Shown: positions 57,641 to 64,000 of the stretch, in pieces
How positions within the stretch are numbered: the stretch's first letter is position 1
How the letters are laid out: every line of letters starts with the position of its first letter
Source: Marinomonas hwangdonensis
GTDB lineage: Bacteria; Pseudomonadota; Gammaproteobacteria; Pseudomonadales; Marinomonadaceae
Length of the DNA stretch: 64,000 nt
Reading direction: 5' to 3'
Assembly: GCF_003721245.1 (NCBI RefSeq)
Contig: NZ_RIZG01000002.1
Span: 473,912-537,911, forward strand
Program-made: the position numbers and the translations under genes
The notes under the pieces: generated by a model
What the model was told of the DNA's origin: nothing
Databases searched by the model: none
Seen by the model: only the letters and a program-made list of their open reading frames with translations

Positions 57641-59748
57641 TAACCATTGTAATAAGTAATCAGGTGATCGTTACCCTGATCAACGTACTCAGAAGCCTGT
57701 TGCAGCATACAGGGCATTTCTTCAAGGAATTCACACCAAGGTTCAAATAAATGACGAGCTCGACTGACCGTTTCAGCTTCATCTTGATGGGCAAACAAAA
57801 ACTGCACAATTAAAAACGCCGAATACGTAAAAGAGCCAATCAGCAGGTCATACACATGACGGTGGATACTGCCTTTTAAAAAGTAAATTTGGCGATGGTG
57901 AGACCAAAGTAGATCGCACACCTGTTCTCGTGTTTTTAGATTTTCATCCCAGCCTTGCTGTAGCATTTGACTTATCTTACGGAAATCATCGACACATATC
58001 AGCGCTTCGGCTGATTGGCCGAGCAATGAGGCTGGAGGGTCTGTAAAGTAGACACTTTCTAAAATATCAATCACTTTAGCATGATTAATTTTAGGGTCTA
58101 AAATCAACACATCTTCCAGCAATAAGGGCGTAACGCCTTCGATCTTGGCCCCATCCGACAAGTTAAAACTGGCAAAATTTCGCCGCTTGTTAAGCTGACG
58201 GGTTAGTGCTTCAAGCTGCACCCGTGATGTGTCCATCATGCCCGTGGCATAAACGGTGCCACCAAAGTTGCCTTCTCGTTCAATCAGCTTGGCTTGTTGA
58301 AACGTTTGAAAGCCCGATTCTTTGCCGTCTTTGTAATAGCCACTGTGTACCGAATGATGGCTGCCTTTGTCTTTAAACCCGTTGTCTACGCCAAGGTAGT
58401 AGACGTTATTAAACCCAAATAAATGAACATAGGACAAAGCCAGATTCGCTACAACAGGGTTACAGTAATTCAACTGTACATATTCTTTGGTGTCGCCCTG
58501 GGCGCGTGCTTGACCTAGCATTAAGGAAGTAATGGCTTCGCCTGGCTTCATCGCCATGCCCGAGCGTTTAAAGCAGTCAAAGAAACCGGGGTGCATAACG
58601 TTGACGGACAATCCCCAAATCTTGTCTAGGTACTCTTGGTCTAAAAACAAAAACTTATCGACCGTTTGTTTGAGACGTTCGATGTCCACATGAATATCTG
58701 GGGTAATGCCCAGCTTTTTTAACGTGTTAATGGTTGAACCACAGCACACTAACAACACTTGCTCGCGCACCTCCTTGATCAATTCGATCCCTTGATCAAG
58801 AGACGGCCCATTCCCTAGAATGAAAACAGGGATATTACTCACCCATTTTGGCAAGGCATCGCGCCCTTGGAAATGCGCCAGTTTAGTGTTTGGTAAGGAT
58901 TTCAAGCCTTGTGCTACACCAATTAGAGCGTCGTCAAAAAACCCCCAGCCCATTACTTGACGAGCATAATGTTTCTTAAAGTATGCAATAGCCAGATCAT
59001 TTTCCGGACTGGAATAAGCGATGTGTAGATACGTTTCTGGCGCCATGAAGTAGCCATTTTCTTCTAACTGGCGCAGGTATTTTTCTGTAAATTCTTCCGC
59101 CTCTACTCCAAGAAAGAAATGTATAGTGCGGCCATCCTGATTGTAGCGCTCTAAGATAGGCTGCCATTCGATGGCAAACAAAGAGTAGTAGAAGAAGTCC
59201 AGATCGTATTCGTATAAATACAAATGCTTTATCGAACGCTGAGCCAGTAGCAACTCGAGCTGATAACCCAGCTCAATGCCAAATAAGATGGTTGATCCCA
59301 CAAAATCAGGCCAGCCTTGTAATAGCTCTAGCCCTTGGCTGTGCTGGTTTTTCTGATCCAACATTTTGTTGCTGTAATGAACGTGGCGAGTGGGATGATT
59401 GTCCGTGCGCTCTAAATTCAGCAAGGTTTTGTTCGGTTTTATCAACGCCTGAGCCACTTTTTTAGACGCTTGCTGTTTTGGGTTGGCAGAAAAAAGCGGT
59501 ACGCCAATATCATCACGGATAAGGTTTAAATCTCCGCTTTCTTCCATGTAAATATGGCGTTTTTTAGGTTGGTAGTGTTGGAAAGAATCAAATATGTGAG
59601 GCATGATCTGAGAAAAAACCGTCATGTTTCTCAGATAGCGTTCCGTTAACGCAGTGTCACTCTCTTTGAGGCGTGCCGCACCTCTTTCAAACATAGAAAC
59701 AAAGGTCTCAGCTTGATTAAGAGAGGAAGAGAATTCCTCATTTTGCAT
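57640..59748 (-). CDS. maf: Motility accessory factor, flagellin glycosyltransferase Maf
   Basis: 702 residues. The central MAF_flag10/DUF115 domain (about 200-480) has IPVFILGNGPSLDQGIELI, VCCGSTINTLKKLGITPDIHVDIER and GVDNGFKDKGSHHSVHSGY. Maf proteins attach pseudaminic or legionaminic acid to flagellin Ser/Thr before export; the pse genes beside it point to pseudaminic acid. It overlaps the fliT-like gene upstream by 11 bases and pseI downstream by one, tying sugar synthesis to filament genes. Confidence 0.9.
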   Translation of the reverse strand: MQNEEFSSSLNQAETFVSMFERGAARLKESDTALTERYLRNMTVFSQIMPHIFDSFQHYQPKKRHIYMEESGDLNLIRDDIGVPLFSANPKQQASKKVAQALIKPNKTLLNLERTDNHPTRHVHYSNKMLDQKNQHSQGLELLQGWPDFVGSTILFGIELGYQLELLLAQRSIKHLYLYEYDLDFFYYSLFAIEWQPILERYNQDGRTIHFFLGVEAEEFTEKYLRQLEENGYFMAPETYLHIAYSSPENDLAIAYFKKHYARQVMGWGFFDDALIGVAQGLKSLPNTKLAHFQGRDALPKWVSNIPVFILGNGPSLDQGIELIKEVREQVLLVCCGSTINTLKKLGITPDIHVDIERLKQTVDKFLFLDQEYLDKIWGLSVNVMHPGFFDCFKRSGMAMKPGEAITSLMLGQARAQGDTKEYVQLNYCNPVVANLALSYVHLFGFNNVYYLGVDNGFKDKGSHHSVHSGYYKDGKESGFQTFQQAKLIEREGNFGGTVYATGMMDTSRVQLEALTRQLNKRRNFASFNLSDGAKIEGVTPLLLEDVLILDPKINHAKVIDILESVYFTDPPASLLGQSAEALICVDDFRKISQMLQQGWDENLKTREQVCDLLWSHHRQIYFLKGSIHRHVYDLLIGSFTYSAFLIVQFLFAHQDEAETVSRARHLFEPWCEFLEEMPCMLQQASEYVDQGNDHLITYYNG

Positions 59749-60031
59749 GTTTCACGCCTTTATACTGTTTTACGCCCTTACGGGTTTTATTCGTTTGATA
59801 GAGCTGTTTTTGCATTTCGACGCGCACATCTCGAACAAGTTGAGTGGCTGATTGATGCAGCATAATAAAATGCTTAATCTGAGCATTGTCAGCAGGGTCT
59901 GTAAGGGGTTTTATGCTACGAATAAGATCATCATTGTCTATACACAGTTGCTGTATGGTTTCGATGTCTTTTTGCTCAATGCTTTGCTCTAATGCGGCAC
60001 TTAACTGAGTTAAGTGGGACACATCCAACAT
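59738..60031 (-). CDS. fliT: FliT-like flagellar export chaperone
   Basis: 97 residues, mostly helical, with a basic C-terminal end (KTRKGVKQYKGVKHAK). The sequence alone is weakly conserved; assignment rests on size, predicted helices and its place immediately after fliS, where FliT (chaperone of the FliD cap protein) usually lies. It abuts fliS by one base and overlaps maf by 11. Confidence 0.65.
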   Translation of the reverse strand: MLDVSHLTQLSAALEQSIEQKDIETIQQLCIDNDDLIRSIKPLTDPADNAQIKHFIMLHQSATQLVRDVRVEMQKQLYQTNKTRKGVKQYKGVKHAK

Positions 60032-60462
60032 TAAACCGCCCCTACTCTGGCTTCGGTTTGCCCGTACGCGGCTTGCTTATCAGCAGGTGTGATCTGGTCC
60101 CAAGCGCCTTTAATTTGCAATATTAATCCCATGACGTGGTCGAGCACTGTGGTGTCTTTGCTGACACTTGCTTCAGTAATACGCACCGTCATGTATTCGT
60201 ACAGTGACTCAAGATTATCAACCAATTCAGGATTCACATCACGATCTAGTGCATCTCGTAGTGCGTTGATAATTTCAACAGCTCGGGTTAGGGCGTGTGA
60301 CTTACCTTCCCAATCGCGACGTTCAATACAACCTTTACCTAAAGCAAGCTTCTCGAGCGCTCCTTGCATCAAGAGCTGAATGACGCGATGAGGGTCAGCC
60401 GACGCCAAATCGGACTTGATAGAGTCCTTGCGGTAGGCTTGTATCCCTTTACTCTTGTACAT
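60031..60462 (-). CDS. fliS: Flagellar export chaperone FliS
   Basis: 143 residues from the ATG at 60462 (MYKSKGIQAYRKDSIKSDLASADPHRVIQLLMQGALEKLALGKG), with GGGG about 7 bases upstream; an ATG four codons earlier exists. The four-helix FliS pattern and the HRVIQLLMQGALEKL block are typical. It binds the flagellin C-terminus and prevents premature polymerisation. It lies between fliD and the fliT-like gene. Confidence 0.93.
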   Translation of the reverse strand: MYKSKGIQAYRKDSIKSDLASADPHRVIQLLMQGALEKLALGKGCIERRDWEGKSHALTRAVEIINALRDALDRDVNPELVDNLESLYEYMTVRITEASVSKDTTVLDHVMGLILQIKGAWDQITPADKQAAYGQTEARVGAV

Positions 60463-60494
60463 ATGCAACCCCATTACTGTGTCTATTTTAAAAA

Positions 60495-62168
60495 CTACTG
60501 CATGTTAGCTAAAACGGAATTTAGATATCCGCCCTGTGCGTTCATTACAGCCAGACGAGAGTCTAAACTGGTAAACTTAGAACGCAGAGACTCTTCATAC
60601 TTAACCATACGTTCTTCGTAGGCTTCTAACGTCTCTTCTGTACTATCTATCGACCGACGAACAGAATCCTTTAATGAATTTGTTAGGCCATCTGATCCTG
60701 TGTAGTTATCCAGTAATTTTTCCAAAGAACGAGCAAGGCCTTTTTCCCCTGAGATTAGCGGTGCAATCTCGCTATAACCACGACGCATTGCATCGTCAAA
60801 TTTAGCATTATCTAAACTCAATTCACCTTGGCTACTCATCTTTACCCCTAAGTCAAAAATAGACGTAAAGGTACCTGTCTCACCGCGGCTGGACATGAGC
60901 TCTGTAGAAAGGGAGGATTGCAGATTTCGAATCATACTGTTGCCGTTCAACACGGCACCACGATCTGTGCTCGCTTGAAGCAACCCCACCATACTATTGT
61001 AGGAATCGATGAATTCTTTAATTGAGTCCTTGACCGTTTCCTGATCGAAGCTGATGTCCACTTTAGTGGATTTCTCCGTAGGCGCTAGCGCTTCAATGGA
61101 TAAGCCGGCTACTGCCTCGTCAAAAGTATTGGTATCGTTGCGAATTTGAATGCCATCCACTGTAATAATGGCATCACGCGCTTCCTCTCCAAAAGGCGTA
61201 TATAAACCGGCCGACAGCCCCTCAGTAGAAACGCTGTTTAAAGACAAGGATGTGTTTTTCTGAGGCAGTACATTTAGCTCAGTCGCATCCGCTTCAGCGG
61301 CTTTTTCTACCTCAGCTTTTTCAGCTGCTTTCGCGTCCATTTCAGCATTAGACTGGGCTAGTGCCTCTGCTTTTTCCTTTTCTTTGTCTTTCGGAATAGG
61401 GCCATCATTTGCAAAATCAAATTCATCGCCTTCTAAATCTAATTCATCTACTTCGTCAACAGGAGCAGGTTCTGAAAGTTCCTCTAATTCTGGCTCCTCC
61501 TCAATAGGTAGAGATACAGCTTCAGGTACGTCTTCAATAACATTCCCATCTTCATCGCGAACGATCACGTCATTGCTGATTCGCAGGGAGTTCTCTGCAC
61601 CCTCAATGGCTGAGGTCGCAGTGAAGAAAAGATTTCCGGCCCCATCATCAACTAGGTTCACTGACACGCCAAAATTGTCTTCAGACGTATTTACCTGATT
61701 TCGCAATTGAGAAAGGGTGGTACCCGCTTTAACGTCAATAGAAAATTCATTACTACCCGCGGTGAAGGTTAATTTCGCATCTTGGTCTGTTACAACATCA
61801 TCAGGCGATGAAAACAAACCTGGCGCCGACATAACTCGACTGCCTTTTGCTAGCTGATTGACATCAATGGAATAAGAACCGTTTGAAGCGGAACGATCGG
61901 TTGTGATGGAAATGACTTCTTCACCTTCTTTCTGAGCAATTTTTGCATCTCGTCCAGTGAATAGTTCATCATCGTTTAGTGTTTTAACAGAAGATTTGAA
62001 ATTATCAATCGCAGAGCCGACTTTGCCAAGCGCAGACAATTCAGATTCGTAGCCATTGATTTTGTTTTGATAGAGTCCGACTTTAGCGTCTTTCTGTGCG
62101 CTCACCATCTGTTTGACAAGGGATTCTAGATCCAGTCCAGATCCCGCACCCAATGAGCCTACTGACAT
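60495..62168 (-). CDS. fliD: Flagellar filament cap protein FliD with acidic insertion
   Basis: 557 residues, longer than the common 440-480. N-terminal GSGLDLESLVKQMVSAQKD and C-terminal EERMVKYEESLRSKFTSLDSRLAVMNAQGGYLNSVLANMQ are family hallmarks, and ITVDGIQIRNDTNTFDEAVAGLSIE marks the core. Between residues about 204 and 303 there is an extra segment, first acidic (EEEPELEELSEPAPVDEVDELDLEGDE type) and then Lys/Glu/Ala-rich and helical. The cap folds flagellin at the filament tip. The insertion probably decorates the exposed head domain. Confidence 0.93.
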   Translation of the reverse strand: MSVGSLGAGSGLDLESLVKQMVSAQKDAKVGLYQNKINGYESELSALGKVGSAIDNFKSSVKTLNDDELFTGRDAKIAQKEGEEVISITTDRSASNGSYSIDVNQLAKGSRVMSAPGLFSSPDDVVTDQDAKLTFTAGSNEFSIDVKAGTTLSQLRNQVNTSEDNFGVSVNLVDDGAGNLFFTATSAIEGAENSLRISNDVIVRDEDGNVIEDVPEAVSLPIEEEPELEELSEPAPVDEVDELDLEGDEFDFANDGPIPKDKEKEKAEALAQSNAEMDAKAAEKAEVEKAAEADATELNVLPQKNTSLSLNSVSTEGLSAGLYTPFGEEARDAIITVDGIQIRNDTNTFDEAVAGLSIEALAPTEKSTKVDISFDQETVKDSIKEFIDSYNSMVGLLQASTDRGAVLNGNSMIRNLQSSLSTELMSSRGETGTFTSIFDLGVKMSSQGELSLDNAKFDDAMRRGYSEIAPLISGEKGLARSLEKLLDNYTGSDGLTNSLKDSVRRSIDSTEETLEAYEERMVKYEESLRSKFTSLDSRLAVMNAQGGYLNSVLANMQ

Positions 62169-62199
62169 AACTTAATCTCCTACCCCATCACTTTAACTA

Positions 62200-62631
62200 T
62201 CAAACCTCACTGTTTACCAAAGTGCCTTTGATATCGCTCAGCTGATTCATAATAGCATCAATTCGTTCTGACATTTTAAGAAACTCTTCCGTCGGTATCT
62301 GACGGACAACATCGCCCGTTGATTGGTCGAGTACCTTAACTATATTTTGCTTTTGATCATCCGCCATCTCAAATGTTAATTGCACATTTAACTGTGACAT
62401 CTTTTGATTCATTTCTTGTATGTCATTCGGTTCAATCTTAGCTAAAGGCTGAGCCATTTGAACGTCTTTCTTTTCTGTACTTTCTTTGTTTGACCTTGTG
62501 GTATCGGCAAGGTTCTGCACAACCTTAGCGTTAGACTGACGCATAGCAGTAAAATCTTCAATGGCACGCTGTTCGGGCCTCGAAGAATAATTAACTGCAT
62601 ACTTTGAAAAATCACTCGCATTAATAGACAT
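62200..62631 (-). CDS. flaG: FlaG family flagellar protein
   Basis: 143 residues from the ATG at 62631 (MSINASDFSKYAVNY), with GGAGG about 10 bases upstream; the frame is open eight codons earlier. The FlaG domain is the C-terminal half: QLTFEMADDQKQNIVKVLDQSTGDVVRQIPTEEFLKMSERIDAI. FlaG influences filament length in polarly flagellated bacteria. It lies between fliC and fliD. Confidence 0.9.
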   Translation of the reverse strand: MSINASDFSKYAVNYSSRPEQRAIEDFTAMRQSNAKVVQNLADTTRSNKESTEKKDVQMAQPLAKIEPNDIQEMNQKMSQLNVQLTFEMADDQKQNIVKVLDQSTGDVVRQIPTEEFLKMSERIDAIMNQLSDIKGTLVNSEV

Positions 62632-62654
62632 TTCAGAGTCCCTCCGGATAGACA

Positions 62655-62682
62655 AAAGCCGGGGCCAGATTACCCCAGCTTT
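62655..62682 (-). terminator. Weak terminator after fliC
   Basis: On the minus strand arms AAAGCTGGGG and CCCCGGCTTT (one T-G pair) form a 10-bp stem with an 8-base loop and a short T tail. It may end most fliC transcripts while letting some pass into flaG. Confidence 0.7.
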
Positions 62683-62699
62683 ATACTATCTCTCATTGC

Positions 62700-63584
62700 T
62701 TAGCCCAACAATGACAAGGCTGTTTGTGGACGTTGATTTGCCTGTGCCAAAATCGACGAACTTGCCTGCTGAAGAATTTGTGAACTCGTAAGTTGCGCTG
62801 TTTCTTCCGCGAAGTCAGCATCACGAACTCGAGAACGGGCCGCTGATACGTTTTCAGCGATATTGCTCAAGTTATTGATGGTTGAACCAAAACGGTTTTG
62901 TACCGCACCTAACTCCGCACGCTTAGAGTCAACCGCTGCAATCATAGTATCAACAACGTTAATCATACTTTGCGCGTTCGCAACAGTTGAAATAGATGCT
63001 GTTGTCAAACTAACCTGCGCCGTAGAGGCACCCGCTGACAGACCAGACATAGTGAAGCCACCATTGGCACCGTAGTCGATAGAGTTGTTCACACCACCTG
63101 AAGACATGCTGAAACTGATTGTTTGGTTCGAATCAGCACCTACTTGATAGATACCGTTGTAAGTACCATCTAGTAAGTTCTCACCACCAAACGTGGTCGT
63201 TTCAGCAATACGGTTAATTTCTGTCGATAGCTGTGAAATCTCTTGCTGAAGCGCTACACGGTCTTTATCAGAGTTTGAACCGTTTGCTGATTGGATGGAC
63301 AAGGTACGCATACGCTGAAGCATACTGGTTGTTTCGTCCAATGCACCTTCTGCAGTTTGTGCTAGAGAGATACCATCGTTGGCGTTACGAACAGACTGGT
63401 TCAAACCATTAACCTGAGAAGTCAAACGGTTAGAGATCATTAAGCCTGCAGCATCGTCTGATGCACTGTTGATACGCTTACCAGAGGACAAACGCTCAAA
63501 AGAGGTATCTAGCGCATTAGATGAGTTCATCATCTGGCGTTGCGCATTTAAAGATGAAGTATTCGTATTTACGTAAAGAGCCAT
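62700..63584 (-). CDS. fliC: Flagellin
   Basis: 294 residues, short: D0/D1 at both ends with only a small Ser/Thr/Gly-rich centre, so the large D2/D3 domains are absent. N-terminal [43 protein letters not shown] and C-terminal [27 protein letters not shown] are canonical. The central stretch (about 155-210) offers many Ser/Thr for pseudaminic acid attachment by Maf. AGGAGG precedes the ATG. Transcription is from the sigma-28 promoter upstream. Confidence 0.96.
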   Translation of the reverse strand: MALYVNTNTSSLNAQRQMMNSSNALDTSFERLSSGKRINSASDDAAGLMISNRLTSQVNGLNQSVRNANDGISLAQTAEGALDETTSMLQRMRTLSIQSANGSNSDKDRVALQQEISQLSTEINRIAETTTFGGENLLDGTYNGIYQVGADSNQTISFSMSSGGVNNSIDYGANGGFTMSGLSAGASTAQVSLTTASISTVANAQSMINVVDTMIAAVDSKRAELGAVQNRFGSTINNLSNIAENVSAARSRVRDADFAEETAQLTSSQILQQASSSILAQANQRPQTALSLLG

Positions 63585-64000
63585 TATAGCCTCCTAGGTT
63601 TTATTTACCCCTGCAAAAAAAGCAGTTCGTATAAGGATTTCGGCTTGATGGATAAAAGCTTTAACGCTTTTCGGTAAATTTTTACCTAAGACAGGCAAAT
63701 AACAACCCCAAAAAGGCCGAAAAATGCCGCAAGCAATTGTTTTTAAAAGGAATAAAATATTTGCAATATATTTGAAGATTTTGGCTATGTACGCCCATTT
63801 TTAACTCTGGATTCAGTCAAAGTATGGGAAAACCGCTATTAAGACTCAAAAATGCCTCACATGACCTTGGCAAGACAAGAGTCGCAACAAAATACAAAAG
63901 CGACACCATACCCAAGATGTCACGATAAGGGGGCACCAAAACTGACACACAGAACTTTTGAGCCGCAATAGGTAAAAGCACACCTCAAAAACGGCAAAAA
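63585..64000. other. Upstream region of fliC to window edge
   Basis: 416 bases. Apart from the fliC leader and sigma-28 promoter, I see only AT-rich sequence with no convincing gene, dyad or terminator. The next gene must begin beyond the window. Confidence 0.55.
63637..63663 (-). promoter_or_regulatory. Sigma-28 (FliA) promoter of fliC
   Basis: On the minus strand TAAA (63663-63660), exactly 15 bases, then GCCGAAAT (63644-63637). This matches the TAAA-N15-GCCGATAA consensus with two changes. It gives a leader of roughly 45 bases before the fliC ATG. Confidence 0.85.

Noticed and set aside
63720..63800. 26-codon ORF upstream of fliC
   Set aside because: No ribosome site and AT-rich non-coding composition.

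Overview
The window reads as the chromosome of a marine, polarly flagellated gammaproteobacterium of the Oceanospirillales type; Marinomonas or a close relative is my best guess. This rests on protein resemblance and gene order only (trmJ/suhB, parE-yqiA-yqiB-nudF, betI with a choline ABC transporter, argP/argO, a pse-maf-fliTSD-flaG-fliC block), not on a database search. No rRNA, tRNA, CRISPR array, insertion sequence or prophage was recognised.

Layout. 1-11.4 kb is housekeeping and metabolism: the edge of a small membrane protein, an RmlD-like reductase coupled to a TatD nuclease, pckA, gnd, trmJ divergent from suhB, a Gfo/Idh oxidoreductase with a His-rich tail, yceH, and a fatty-acid-hydroxylase-type gene coupled to a MalY/PatB C-S lyase. 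11.4-15.6 kb is a choline uptake operon (betI-choXWV) with dyad operators. 15.7-27.6 kb is a large polyamine block: two PuuA-like ligases, two PuuB-like oxidases, PuuC, a PotFGHI-type ABC importer and a class I amidotransferase in the place expected for PuuD. Together these would import putrescine, gamma-glutamylate it, oxidise it and return GABA. 27.9-34.6 kb holds an MFS transporter, argO/argP, galU, an AEC carrier, and a LysR regulator divergent from a pirin.

34.7-44.2 kb is a defence island: hsdM-hsdS-rloC-(DUF1016 nuclease)-hsdR, all on the minus strand. The middle gene encodes an ABC ATPase with a CxxC zinc hook and a C-terminal R-x3-E...H signature, the hallmarks of the RloC anticodon nuclease family. 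A PD-(D/E)xK YhcG-like nuclease sits beside it. The island would combine DNA restriction with translation shut-off when restriction fails.

44.6-52.5 kb returns to core genes (methyltransferase, tyrB-type aminotransferase, UPF0149, parE, yqiA, yqiB, nudF, tag). 52.7-63.6 kb is a flagellin glycosylation and filament block: pseBCF facing pseI-pseG, then the Maf glycosyltransferase, fliT, fliS, fliD, flaG and a short fliC under a clear sigma-28 promoter.

The observations I rate highest are a SuhB that has lost most of its catalytic metal ligands, the RloC/YhcG/type I island, a 6-phosphogluconate dehydrogenase with an NAD-type rather than NADP-type cofactor loop, an acidic insertion in FliD, and a pseudaminic acid cluster with no visible pseH.
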